In this document: in pieces, positions 13,712 to 20,969 of the stretch
Numbering within the stretch: position 1 is the first letter of the stretch
Layout of the letters: each line of letters starts with the position of its first letter
The notes under the pieces: model-generated
Databases searched by the model: none
What the model was told of the DNA's origin: nothing
The model's input: the letters and a program-made list of their open reading frames with translations, nothing else
NCBI GenBank assembly: GCA_023393045.1
Contig: JAEWMV010000179.1
Coordinates: forward strand, 1-21,886
From: Bacillota bacterium
GTDB taxonomy: Bacteria; Bacillota; Clostridia; Christensenellales; CAG-138
DNA: 21,886 nt
Reading direction: 5' to 3'
Translations under genes and position numbers: made by a program

Positions 13712-14692
13712 ATGGGAAGAATGAAGCTATTGGAAAAGACATACAGCGCGGCGACCAATCAGGTCGAAGGGCTTAGCATCATAAAAAGCGTTGCCCTCAA
13801 AAGCAACGTCAAAGGCGCGCCGTATCTGGACTTCGTGCTCGCCGATGCGGGCGGGGAGTGCGCGGCCAAGCTCTGGGATTATTCCATGGAGCAGCACGGC
13901 TCCTATGAGGCCGACAGCGTCGTGAAGGTGCGCGCCACCATCAATATGTGGAAGGACGAGGAGCAGCTCAAGATCGACCGCATCAGGAACCTCAAGCCGG
14001 AGGAAATAGAAGCGGTAGATATGGGCGAGCTCATCCCCTGCGCGCCCATGCGCGGCGAGGACATGTACGATAAAATCTACGAGGTTGCGGCAGGGTTTGA
14101 GGACGACGACCTGCGCGCCCTCACGCAATACCTGCTGCGCGAGAGCAGGGAAGACCTCATCCGCTACCCGGCCGCGCTGAAACTGCACCACGCGGTGCGC
14201 AGCGGCCTCCTCTACCACACGCTGACCATGCTCGAGGTTGCAAAGCGCGTGTGCGGCATTTATAAGGAGATTTATCCCGCGCTCTCAAACGACCTTGTCT
14301 ACGCGGGCATCATCCTGCACGACCTCGCCAAAACGCGGGAGCTCGTGGTGGGCAACCTCGGCCTTGCGACGGCATATAGCGCGGAGGGACAGCTCTTGGG
14401 CCATATCAATATCGGCGCCGCCATGGTGGAACGCGCCGCGGCGGAGCTGATGACGGGGCGGGAGACCACCATGCTCGTGCAGCACATGCTCATCTCCCAC
14501 CACGGCGTGCCGGAGTTCGGCTCGCCCCGCCCGCCCATGTTTCCGGAGGCGGAGCTTGTGAGTCAGATCGACCTGATCGACTCGCGCATGTACGAGATGT
14601 TCGACGCGCTAAACGGCGTGGCCGACGGCGGCTTTACGGAGCGGCAGTGGGCGCTCGATAACCGGCAGCTCTACAAGCACGGGCGGGAGTGA
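13712..14692 (+). CDS. yhaM: YhaM-type 3'-5' exoribonuclease (OB-fold plus HD domain)
   Basis: This 326-residue protein is close to B. subtilis YhaM (314 aa). An N-terminal OB-fold (about 15-95: YLDFVLADAGGECAAKLWD ... KVRATINMWKDEEQLKIDRI) binds nucleic acid. An HD phosphohydrolase domain follows with HHAVRSGLLYHTL (His169), ILHDLAK (His203, Asp204) and LISHHG, the metal ligands of the H-HD pattern. YhaM degrades RNA (and ssDNA) from the 3' end and trims short 3' overhangs in Gram-positive bacteria. GGGAGG precedes ATG 13712; a second Met at codon 4 is possible but farther from the site. It has its own promoter and a bidirectional terminator shared with the convergent GyrI-like gene. Confidence 0.9.
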   Translation: MGRMKLLEKTYSAATNQVEGLSIIKSVALKSNVKGAPYLDFVLADAGGECAAKLWDYSMEQHGSYEADSVVKVRATINMWKDEEQLKIDRIRNLKPEEIEAVDMGELIPCAPMRGEDMYDKIYEVAAGFEDDDLRALTQYLLRESREDLIRYPAALKLHHAVRSGLLYHTLTMLEVAKRVCGIYKEIYPALSNDLVYAGIILHDLAKTRELVVGNLGLATAYSAEGQLLGHINIGAAMVERAAAELMTGRETTMLVQHMLISHHGVPEFGSPRPPMFPEAELVSQIDLIDSRMYEMFDALNGVADGGFTERQWALDNRQLYKHGRE

Positions 14693-14714
14693 AAAGCAAC
14701 TGATTAGAGAAACA

Positions 14715-14738
14715 AAGGGCGGCCTCACGGCCGCCCTT
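14715..14738. terminator. Bidirectional terminator between yhaM and the GyrI-like gene
   Basis: AAGGGCGGCC (14715-14724) and GGCCGCCCTT (14729-14738) form a perfect 10-bp stem with a TCAC loop. The minus strand continues TTTGTTTC, the plus strand CTTCC, so it works best for the minus-strand gene. Confidence 0.75.
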
Positions 14739-14770
14739 CCTAATGGCACAAAACGGCACAAGCGTCCGGT

Positions 14771-15403
14771 TCACGCCTTGCGTATCGGATGCCGTATCAC
14801 GGTCTTCAGTTTTTCCGGCGCGGTTCTTCGCGGATCGCCAAGGTAGATTTCGTGATGGCGGCGGGTCTGGATAAAATCGCCCGCGTAGCCTTGCTCCGCC
14901 GCATACCGCTCCATTTTGGCGATGGTCGCGGGCTCGTCGTCATAAGGGCCGGTGTGCATCGCCTGCACGCAAAGCCCCTCCGTTATTTTTTCGAGCCGGA
15001 GGAGGGAGAGGTCGAGCGCGGGTTTTTTCTTCGCAAGGGCTTCCTTTGCGGATAAGAAAATATCCTTCGTCACAAAATCCGGCAGGCGGATGAGCGAGGT
15101 CCAGATAAGCTTATCTTTGTCTGCAATCGGCGTGCCGCCCTGAAACGCCGCGTCGTCCAAACTCCAGAAGCCCTCGAGCGGCGGCACAACATAATCGAAA
15201 TAGCCCGCCCACTTCTTGTTCATCTTGATCGTGAAGGACAAGCCGTAGAGCATTTGCACGGCGTTCGTGTAATCTTCGCTCGTGTTGGGATCGCCCCTGC
15301 CGTCCGTGGCGACGAAGGTCATTTCGGGCACGTCCACGATGGAGGGCGCGCTTCCCGGCTGGTATAATTCCTTTTGCGTTTTTTTGTAATCCACAGCGGC
15401 CAT
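14771..15403 (-). CDS. GyrI-like small-molecule-binding domain protein
   Basis: This 210-residue cytoplasmic protein has the look of stand-alone GyrI-like proteins (COG4832-type). Recognisable parts are an opening DYKKTQKELYQP, VPEMTFVATDGRGDPN, YTNAVQMLYGLSFTIKM, VPPLEGFWS, and the C-terminal signature EGLCVQAMHTGPYDDEPATI followed by HHEIYLGDPRRTAPEKLKTV. The domain is related to the effector-binding half of multidrug regulators such as BmrR and Rob, and some relatives hydrolyse reactive xenobiotics; there is no DNA-binding domain here. AAGGAAG precedes ATG 15403. It lies about 100 nt after the GltS-family gene on the same strand, in a gap with one weak hairpin. Confidence 0.88.
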   Translation of the reverse strand: MAAVDYKKTQKELYQPGSAPSIVDVPEMTFVATDGRGDPNTSEDYTNAVQMLYGLSFTIKMNKKWAGYFDYVVPPLEGFWSLDDAAFQGGTPIADKDKLIWTSLIRLPDFVTKDIFLSAKEALAKKKPALDLSLLRLEKITEGLCVQAMHTGPYDDEPATIAKMERYAAEQGYAGDFIQTRRHHEIYLGDPRRTAPEKLKTVIRHPIRKA

Positions 15404-15477
15404 AAGCGCTTCCTTTTCAAGCCGATGAGAGGGCGGTTCCCTATCGCCCCGCGCGTTGCCATTGCCTGCAGTTCATA

Positions 15478-15496
15478 GGGCGGACGGAATCCGCCC
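15478..15496 (-). terminator. Hairpin in the gap after the GltS-family gene
   Basis: GGGCGGA (15478-15484) and TCCGCCC (15490-15496) form a 7-bp stem with a CGGAA loop, 7 nt after the symporter stop codon. No U-tract follows on the minus strand, so this may be a processing or partial-termination hairpin. Confidence 0.35.
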
Positions 15497-15503
15497 CTGA
15501 GCA

Positions 15504-16886
15504 TCATTTCTTTTCCTTCTCCTTGCCGACCTTGAATATGTAGAGCAGCAGCAGCGCGAGATAGACGAGCACCAGGCCGAGCGTGACAAAGGCCATCATA
15601 TCGCTTCTGGGCGCAAGGCTGATGAGCAGCAGCACGGGCGCGCCGAACACGATGCCAAACGAGCTTCCTGTAATGAGGTTGTTGGCGGCGGGCGTTTTGA
15701 ACTCCGGGTCAATCTCGCGCAGCAGCAGTATGCCGGAGGATATGGTGCCCGTGAGCATGCCGTACATCGAGAAGAAGCCCTCGTAGGAATAGTCCGGATA
15801 GACTTTGTTGCAAAGCCAGCGAAGGTAGATGAACGTCACGACGCCGCCGAGCACCGCCATGATGAGGAAGGGCGCCCAGTAGCCCGAAAGCTCCTCGAAG
15901 TTGATGCTCGCGATGCCCGCGACGATCATGAAATCGAACGCAAGGCCCGAAATGCGGCTGAGAAGATAGTTGTTCTGATACTGCCGCGTCATGATTTTGG
16001 CGAAGCGGAGCCCCTTGAAAAGCGCGCGGCAGCCGATTGCGATGACGGAGCCAACGATGAAGTTGAAGCCCCAGAGCAGCGGGGAAACCGTGCCCGCGAC
16101 GCCCGGCGCGACCGCCTCGAGGAGGCTCGATATGCCCCAGGTGACAAGATAGGTCAAAAGGTATAAAAGCGCGACGAGCGCCACCTGCACGCTCAATTTG
16201 TCCACCGATTCGGAGATGGGTATCTCGTTTTCGTCCTGGAAGGTATCCACCGTGACGGAGCCGGAAACCTCGCCGGGGGAACTTTTGCGCTTGAGCAGGC
16301 TCTTGCGGCCGTATATGTTGAGATATACGACGCCCACGACGCAGGCGCAAAGATAGCCCGCCGCCGCGAGGGAAAGGCCGAAAGAGCGGCCGCCCGCCAT
16401 GCCCAGCGCCTCGTAAGTGGTGCCCACATTGTTCGCCTGCCCGGGGCCCTGTCCATACGCCATGGGCAGCAGAATGCCGCTTGCCTTGAATAGGTCGGGC
16501 ATGAAGGTGTAGGCGAGGGCGATGGAGACGGCGAGACCCAGCGCGCCCTGTACGAGATACGTGCTGACGATCAGCGCGCCGGATTTGCTGCCGATGAGTC
16601 CGCCGGACGCGCTTTGCTTATCCGGCGTGCGAAGGGAGAGCGCGATGAATCCGAGCGCGATGGCGTGATAGGTGATCATTTCGAGGAAGGTCGTATCCAC
16701 CATCAGCAGGTTGAAGGAGCGCAGTATCAGCAGCAGAAAGCCGCCGAGCACCGCCGTGGGCATGAGACTCTTGCGCACAAAGGGGATTTTGCGGCGCATG
16801 AGGTTTGCGAGCAGCACGATGCCCGCGATGATGCCGAATTGAATGATACCGCCCCATAATGCCGTGTTCTCGGATGAAAAATCCAT
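15504..16886 (-). CDS. Sodium/glutamate symporter (GltS) family transporter
   Basis: This 460-residue membrane protein has about 11 helices in two halves, each with a glycine-rich reentrant-like segment (for example MAYGQGPGQANNVGTTYEALGM and GMLTGTISSGILLLREID), as in the Na+-dependent glutamate carrier family. A soluble loop (about 195-235) with charged residues separates the halves. It is somewhat longer than E. coli GltS (401 aa). Substrate specificity is inferred; related carriers for other carboxylates exist. GAGGTGAGAGG directly precedes ATG 16886, and the gap to the upstream PlsC gene is only 9 nt, so the two are cotranscribed. Confidence 0.8.
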   Translation of the reverse strand: MDFSSENTALWGGIIQFGIIAGIVLLANLMRRKIPFVRKSLMPTAVLGGFLLLILRSFNLLMVDTTFLEMITYHAIALGFIALSLRTPDKQSASGGLIGSKSGALIVSTYLVQGALGLAVSIALAYTFMPDLFKASGILLPMAYGQGPGQANNVGTTYEALGMAGGRSFGLSLAAAGYLCACVVGVVYLNIYGRKSLLKRKSSPGEVSGSVTVDTFQDENEIPISESVDKLSVQVALVALLYLLTYLVTWGISSLLEAVAPGVAGTVSPLLWGFNFIVGSVIAIGCRALFKGLRFAKIMTRQYQNNYLLSRISGLAFDFMIVAGIASINFEELSGYWAPFLIMAVLGGVVTFIYLRWLCNKVYPDYSYEGFFSMYGMLTGTISSGILLLREIDPEFKTPAANNLITGSSFGIVFGAPVLLLISLAPRSDMMAFVTLGLVLVYLALLLLYIFKVGKEKEKK

Positions 16887-16895
16887 CCTCTCACC

Positions 16896-18047
16896 TCACA
16901 TATTCATATTTTGCGCTTGCTCTTTGCGTATTGCCTCAAAGAGCAGCAGGAACTTGAGCATGTTGGAGCCGCGCGGCACGCTCAGCTCGTAGTAATTGTC
17001 CGGCGTGGTGAATACGATGGTCTGCCGCCCGTGCATGGCGATGTCGGAGATTTGCTCGAGCGGGATGGCCGTCCGGCCGCAGACGAGCTTTTGCGCGTCC
17101 ATAAAAAGCTCGCCCTCGTCCACGGGCGTTTCCTCGTGGCGCGCGATGGAAATAAGTTGGGCCTCCCTCGCCGTATAGCGCGTGTCACCGCGAAGGACGG
17201 TGTTTTTCACTTCATCCTTCTGCCAGTCGGCGAGTTCCTTCACCGTCTTAAAGCGCGTCCCTTCCAGCATGCCGTATTCCGTATAGCGCAATTCCATTTT
17301 GCACTTCTCGCAGCGCACCTTGTCGCCGCAGGAGCGGATGGAATCGTGCGCGCCGCATTCCGGGCAGATGAACAAAAGGTTCTCAAATCGCTCCGCAAGA
17401 TTTTTGCCCTTGTAGCGCGCGGGGGAAGCGAGCTGGCGCGCGTAGGCGTCCTCATGGAGGTCGCGTGCGATGGCCCCGTTGATCTCATCCGCGCTCATGC
17501 CGGCGAGCTGCTCTTTGGTATAGACGTTGACCGGCGCGCCGTAGAGCCTGCCGCGGCGCGTGTTCTTCTCGCTCCAATTGGGACTTGTGAAGTACCCGCC
17601 TTCTATGCGGTACGTAACCAAAGCGCAGCGCGCGCTCTTTACCATTTTGCCCGTGGAGGGGAGTATGGGGTTGGTCACGCCGTCCCACGAGCGGTTGCCT
17701 TCCGCGAACACGCACACGTTTTTGCCCGCGCGTATGCGGCGTATGACCTCCATCACCGTGGAGGCGGCGTTGCTTCCCTTGTAGCGCGCGATGGGCGCGA
17801 ACGCGTAGCGCAGGAATCGCGCGGCCCTTTTCCAGCGCAGTATGTGCTCGCTCGCGACGAAATACATCTGCTTGGGAAAGCTTACGCCCACGAGCAGCAT
17901 GTCGTAATCCGTGTTGTGGTTGGAGAGCACAATGTAGGGCTCCGGCGGGTTTTTTGCGACTGCGAAGCGATAATTAAACTTGATTTTCAGAAACAGCGCC
18001 ACCAGCGGATAAAAGAGCTTATAAAAGAAAACATGCCTCTTTTTCAT
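16896..18047 (-). CDS. PlsC-type lysophospholipid acyltransferase with zinc-ribbon and PH-like C-terminus
   Basis: This 383-residue protein has an N-terminal hydrophobic segment and an acyltransferase domain with NHNTDYD (the HX4D catalytic motif, His44 and Asp49) and FAEGNRSW (Glu116-Arg119 acceptor site). Such enzymes acylate 1-acyl-glycerol-3-phosphate or related lysolipids at the cytoplasmic membrane face. The acyltransferase core ends near residue 180. Beyond it is a zinc-ribbon-like segment with Cys228, Cys231, Cys246 and Cys249 (plus Cys240), then a beta-rich tail (about 297-375) that looks PH/GRAM-like. The start at 18047 is chosen because GGGCGGT precedes it by 6 nt; ATG 18062 in the same frame has no site. 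It leads the two-gene operon with the GltS-family carrier. Confidence 0.82.
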   Translation of the reverse strand: MKKRHVFFYKLFYPLVALFLKIKFNYRFAVAKNPPEPYIVLSNHNTDYDMLLVGVSFPKQMYFVASEHILRWKRAARFLRYAFAPIARYKGSNAASTVMEVIRRIRAGKNVCVFAEGNRSWDGVTNPILPSTGKMVKSARCALVTYRIEGGYFTSPNWSEKNTRRGRLYGAPVNVYTKEQLAGMSADEINGAIARDLHEDAYARQLASPARYKGKNLAERFENLLFICPECGAHDSIRSCGDKVRCEKCKMELRYTEYGMLEGTRFKTVKELADWQKDEVKNTVLRGDTRYTAREAQLISIARHEETPVDEGELFMDAQKLVCGRTAIPLEQISDIAMHGRQTIVFTTPDNYYELSVPRGSNMLKFLLLFEAIRKEQAQNMNM

Positions 18048-18088
18048 AATGCTACCGCCCATTGATTGAATGAATCCATATTTATTTT

Positions 18089-18117
18089 ATACTATAACGG
18101 CATGGCGCGCGCGTCAA
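18089..18117 (-). promoter_or_regulatory. Sigma-A promoter for the plsC-gltS operon
   Basis: On the minus strand, TTGACG (18117-18112), a 17-nt spacer and TAGTAT (18094-18089) lie 41 nt ahead of the chosen start codon. Confidence 0.65.
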
Positions 18118-18187
18118 GCAAAGCGCAGGTTAAGAACAGTGATAAGTTTTATGAATGCGGCGCGCTTCAAGCGGCGCGCGCGGACGC

Positions 18188-18212
18188 AAAAACCCGGCAT
18201 AACCGGGTTTTT
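18188..18212 (-). terminator. Intrinsic terminator after the UPF0316 gene
   Basis: AAAAACCCGG (18188-18197) pairs perfectly with CCGGGTTTTT (18203-18212) around a 5-nt loop. On the minus strand the stem ends in a run of five T. It starts 12 nt after the stop codon. Confidence 0.85.
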
Positions 18213-18224
18213 GAAAACGACACG

Positions 18225-18815
18225 CTATTTGCTTTTGCGCCTGCGCAGGCTCGTGCCCTGCCTGAGATACCCGCCGCGCTGGTTCTTCACATCGCTCACG
18301 GTGATGACGGCGCGCGGGTCCGCGCCCTGTATGATGGCGATGGCCTCGTGGGAAAGCTTGCGCCGCAGCGTGCACATGAGCAGGTAGCGCTCCGCGCCGT
18401 CTATGCCGTGCGTGACAAGCTGCGTCACGCCGAAGCCGTTTTTGCGGAGCTCGGATACGATTTTATCGCTCGTCTCGCGGTCCATCACCACCACCTGCAC
18501 GGAGCAAAGCCCGAAGGCGAGCTTTTCCTCCAGCCAGCTGCCCAGAAAATTGCCCAGCGCGAAAGCGAAGGCGTAGGTGAACATCTTGAGCGGGTCGGAC
18601 TTATAATCCGCGAGCACGCTCGCCGCAATGATGAGCCAGAGCGTGATTTCAATGAGCGCGATGCACGCGCCGATCACGCGCTCGCCGCGGTTGATGAGCA
18701 CGATGCGCAGCGTGCCCAGCGTCACCTCAAGTATTTTCCCAAGAAAGATGCACAGGTAGACCACGAGCGACGCGCCCGCGAAGAATGTGCCGATTATTTC
18801 GAAGAAACGGGCCAA
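18225..18815 (-). CDS. UPF0316 family membrane protein (DUF5698/DUF2179)
   Basis: This 196-residue protein has three N-terminal membrane helices (FFAGASLVVYLCIFLGKILEV ..., IALIEITLWLIIAASVL, FTYAFAFALGNFLGSWL) with the family-typical LRIVLINRGER between the first two. A cytoplasmic DUF2179 domain follows (VVVMDRETSDKIVSELRKNG; ending ADPRAVITVSDVK). Function is unknown; related DUF2179 domains may bind a small ligand. The start is taken as TTG 18815 because GGAGGT lies 6 nt upstream. An earlier in-frame TTG at 18839 would put that site inside the gene. It has its own promoter and terminator. Confidence 0.85.
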   Translation of the reverse strand: MARFFEIIGTFFAGASLVVYLCIFLGKILEVTLGTLRIVLINRGERVIGACIALIEITLWLIIAASVLADYKSDPLKMFTYAFAFALGNFLGSWLEEKLAFGLCSVQVVVMDRETSDKIVSELRKNGFGVTQLVTHGIDGAERYLLMCTLRRKLSHEAIAIIQGADPRAVITVSDVKNQRGGYLRQGTSLRRRKSK

Positions 18816-18871
18816 GCGAACACCTCCGTATTCTCGCAACCAAAATAAGCCGCCATGTCGACGACATTATC

Positions 18872-18900
18872 ATTATACATATTTTACCGGAAAATGCAAA
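18872..18900 (-). promoter_or_regulatory. Promoter for the UPF0316 gene
   Basis: On the minus strand, TTTGCA (18900-18895), a 17-nt spacer and a perfect TATAAT (18877-18872), 56 nt ahead of the TTG start. Confidence 0.6.
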
Positions 18901-18976
18901 CCGGCGCTTGTAAATTTTCCGTTACGGCGCGGCCGTTTCATGCCCAAAGCGGGGCGTTTGAAGTCGAAGCGCATTC

Positions 18977-18991
18977 AAATTCATCGAATTT
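18977..18991. repeat. Short inverted repeat upstream of the NlpC/P60 gene
   Basis: AAATTC-ATC-GAATTT is a 6-bp perfect inverted repeat just upstream of where the -35 region of the next promoter would lie. It could be an operator, but short AT-rich palindromes also occur by chance. Confidence 0.25.
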
Positions 18992-19014
18992 TCAAACACG
19001 GGCGAAGGGTGATA

Positions 19015-19023
19015 TGATATAAT
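19015..19023 (+). promoter_or_regulatory. Extended -10 promoter for the NlpC/P60 gene
   Basis: TGA followed by a perfect TATAAT (19018-19023), 41 nt before the start codon; no good -35 box is visible. Confidence 0.55.
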
Positions 19024-19064
19024 CCGTAAAAGATGTCCATAATCGCAATGAAATAAAGGTTGTC

Positions 19065-20708
19065 ATGAAGGAAAAAATCAGAAAACTGATATTGCGCATA
19101 AAGTCCGCGTACGCGAGGGGAAAATCGCGGCGCGTCCGCGCGCGCCGGGTCATCGGCCGCGTCGGAGCCGCCCTCAGGGCGCGCTCTCCACGCGCGATCG
19201 CGCTCGTTTCGCTGCCCGTCGTCGCGCTCGTCGGCGTGGTGCTGCTCATCGCCCTCACGGGCAGGGGGAAGGACGAGCCCTCCGTCGCAAAGCCGGAAAC
19301 GTCCGGCACCGCCCTCATCGATCTCGCGGCGGAGCTCACGCCCGCGCCCTCTCCCACGCCGACGCCGGTCAAGACCGCCGAACCCACGCCCACGCCCATC
19401 TTCCTCGGCAAGGGCATGACGGGGGAGCGCGTCAAGGCCGTGCAGGCGCGGCTGATGGAACTGGGCTATATGGATTACGACGAGCCCACGGAATATTACG
19501 GCAGCATGACGAAGCTTGGCGTGGAAACCTTCCAGCGCAGGCACGGCCTCGTGATCGACGGCTATGTCGGCGAGGAAACGTACGACAGGCTCATGCGCGA
19601 GGACGCGCTGCCCTATATGGTGACCATCGGCGATTCCGGCACGGACGTGGAGGAATTGCAAAAGCGCCTCGTGGAGCTTGATTATATGAACAAGGCTACG
19701 GGCTATTTCGGGGATGAGACCGCCGCCGCCGTGAAGGAGTTCCAGAGCCGCAACGATCTGGACGTGGACGGCATGATCGGCACACTCACGCGCGAGGCGC
19801 TCTACAGCGAGGAGGCCATTGCCCACTCCCTCTCCTACGGCGAAACGGGGGAGGAGGTGCTCTCCTACCAGAAGCGCCTCTTCAACCTCGGCTATCTCAC
19901 CACCGATCCGGACGGCACCTTCGGCAAGGACACCGTGGCCGCGGTGAAGCTCTTCCAGGAGCTCAACGGCCTCATCCCGGACGGGCACATCGGCCCCATG
20001 ACGCGCGAGATAATGATGTCCTCTGACGCGCAGGCGAACGCCCTTACCATCGGCATGAGCGGGGATACGGTGAAGTCCGTGCAGAAAAAGCTTAAGACGC
20101 TTGGCTACCTTTCCGACGCGGACGGGTACTACGGCTCCGGCACGGAGGCCGCCGTGCGCGCGTTCCAAAAAAACAACGGTCTCAGCGTCGACGGCAAGGT
20201 CGGCCGCAAGACCATGGCGAAGCTCGTTTCAGACGACGCGGTCAAGGCTTCCCCCGATCAGCCTGCCGCGACCCCGGGCGGCGGCGGAGGCGGAACCTCG
20301 ACGCCCGCTCCCGGCGGCAACACCGGCGGCGCGACGGCGGATAGGTTCGTTGAAATCGCCTTGGGCAAGCTTGGCAGCTCCTACAGGACCGGCGCGAAGG
20401 GGCCAAGCTCCTTCGATTGCTCCGGCTTCGTGTACTGGTGCCTCAACCAGGCGGGCGTCAAGCAGGGTTATATGACGAGCAAGACCTGGCGCAGCGTCAC
20501 CAAGTACAGGAAAATCACCGACATCGACGACTGCAAGAAGGGCGACGTGCTCGTATTCAAGATGTCCTCCTCCAAAGGGCACGTGGGCATCGTGATCAAC
20601 GGCGAGGAGATGGTGGACGCCTCCTCCGGCAACGGCAAGGTCATGCGCCGCAGCTATAAAACCGATTACTGGCGCAAATACTTCTATTGTGCATACCGGA
20701 TATTCTAA
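19065..20708 (+). CDS. Cell-wall hydrolase: four peptidoglycan-binding repeats plus NlpC/P60 domain
   Basis: This 547-residue protein has an Arg/Lys-rich cytoplasmic tail (1-43), a membrane segment (about 44-65), a Thr/Pro linker (92-111) and four PG_binding_1 repeats (about 113-178, 185-250, 256-320, 327-390). A Gly/Thr/Pro linker leads to a C-terminal NlpC/P60 domain (about 425-547). The catalytic Cys452 is in SFDCSGFVYWCLN and His506 in KGHVGIVI; the usual third polar residue falls at Asp518 (VDASSGNGKV). Such enzymes cut D-Glu to diamino acid bonds in peptidoglycan stems; the repeats hold the enzyme to the wall. AAAGG precedes ATG 19065. It is transcribed alone. Confidence 0.92.
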   Translation: MKEKIRKLILRIKSAYARGKSRRVRARRVIGRVGAALRARSPRAIALVSLPVVALVGVVLLIALTGRGKDEPSVAKPETSGTALIDLAAELTPAPSPTPTPVKTAEPTPTPIFLGKGMTGERVKAVQARLMELGYMDYDEPTEYYGSMTKLGVETFQRRHGLVIDGYVGEETYDRLMREDALPYMVTIGDSGTDVEELQKRLVELDYMNKATGYFGDETAAAVKEFQSRNDLDVDGMIGTLTREALYSEEAIAHSLSYGETGEEVLSYQKRLFNLGYLTTDPDGTFGKDTVAAVKLFQELNGLIPDGHIGPMTREIMMSSDAQANALTIGMSGDTVKSVQKKLKTLGYLSDADGYYGSGTEAAVRAFQKNNGLSVDGKVGRKTMAKLVSDDAVKASPDQPAATPGGGGGGTSTPAPGGNTGGATADRFVEIALGKLGSSYRTGAKGPSSFDCSGFVYWCLNQAGVKQGYMTSKTWRSVTKYRKITDIDDCKKGDVLVFKMSSSKGHVGIVINGEEMVDASSGNGKVMRRSYKTDYWRKYFYCAYRIF

Positions 20709-20751
20709 TCGGCGGGTTATTGCAGAAAAATAAAGCTTGCAGCATTACATC

Positions 20752-20777
20752 GCGAGGGCGGCATTTGCCGCCCTCGC
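20752..20777 (+). terminator. Terminator hairpin after the NlpC/P60 gene
   Basis: GCGAGGGCGGC (20752-20762) and GCCGCCCTCGC (20767-20777) form a perfect 11-bp stem with an ATTT loop. The following CGCGCATTTCCGTTTATT has only a broken T-tract, 44 nt after the stop codon. Confidence 0.6.
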
Positions 20778-20839
20778 CGCGCATTTCCGTTTATTATGAC
20801 GGGCCGTTTTAAAAGAAGCGTGCGTTGTGCCGTAAGTCG

Positions 20840-20848
20840 TGCTATGAT
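20840..20848 (+). promoter_or_regulatory. Extended -10 promoter candidate for the ABC exporter leader
   Basis: TGC followed by TATGAT (20843-20848) forms an extended -10 element, 29 nt before the leader-peptide start. The -35 region is poor. Confidence 0.45.
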
Positions 20849-20877
20849 AAACCCATTGAACGCAAGGGAGCGCCGTT

Positions 20878-20904
20878 ATGGTCAAACGCAGATTTTCCTT
20901 CTAG
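20878..20904 (+). CDS. Leader peptide MVKRRFSF upstream of the ABC exporter
   Basis: ATG 20878 to TAG 20902-20904 encodes eight residues, MVKRRFSF. A good ribosome binding site AAGGGAG (20864-20870) lies 7 nt upstream. The last codons lie on the 5' arm of a perfect 10-bp hairpin and the stop codon reaches its loop, so a ribosome on this frame would melt the stem. This fits a regulatory leader peptide of the kind found before inducible resistance genes. Confidence 0.6.
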   Translation: MVKRRFSF

Positions 20905-20962
20905 CGCGATAGAAGGAAATACAATTCATCCTCCTTTTGTCGCCGAGCCGAAAGCGGGAGGA
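20894..20962 (+). promoter_or_regulatory. Four-segment translational attenuator before the ABC exporter
   Basis: Segment 1 (20894-20903, TTTCCTTCTA) pairs perfectly with segment 2 (20910-20919, TAGAAGGAAA). Segment 3 (TCCTCC, 20929-20934) pairs with segment 4 (GGAGGA, 20957-20962), which is the exporter's ribosome binding site, helped by CGC/GCG inside. Alternatively segment 2 (AGAAGGA, 20911-20917) pairs with TCCTTTT (20932-20938), overlapping segment 3. Uninduced pairing 1:2 plus 3:4 hides the site; a ribosome stalled on the leader would free 2 to capture 3 and expose it. This is the ermC logic. The pairings are read directly; regulation is inferred. Confidence 0.6.
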
Positions 20963-20969
20963 ATACAAC

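Noticed and set aside
16911..18065. A 384-codon plus-strand open frame opposite the PlsC gene
   Set aside because: It is antisense to a gene with clear catalytic motifs, its product is a low-complexity Ala/Arg/His-rich mix, and GC bias at third positions opens such frames.
18787..19017. A 76-codon plus-strand frame across the UPF0316-NlpC/P60 intergenic region
   Set aside because: It runs over the UPF0316 start and both promoters, has no ribosome binding site and a random-looking basic product.
18981..20168. A 395-codon minus-strand open frame opposite the NlpC/P60 gene
   Set aside because: Its repetitive Gly/Arg/His-rich product reflects the sense-strand repeats and GC bias.
19400..20240. 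Tandem DNA repeats or CRISPR-like array in the NlpC/P60 gene
   Set aside because: The repetition is at protein level (four peptidoglycan-binding units of about 70 residues) with diverged DNA, not short direct repeats with spacers.
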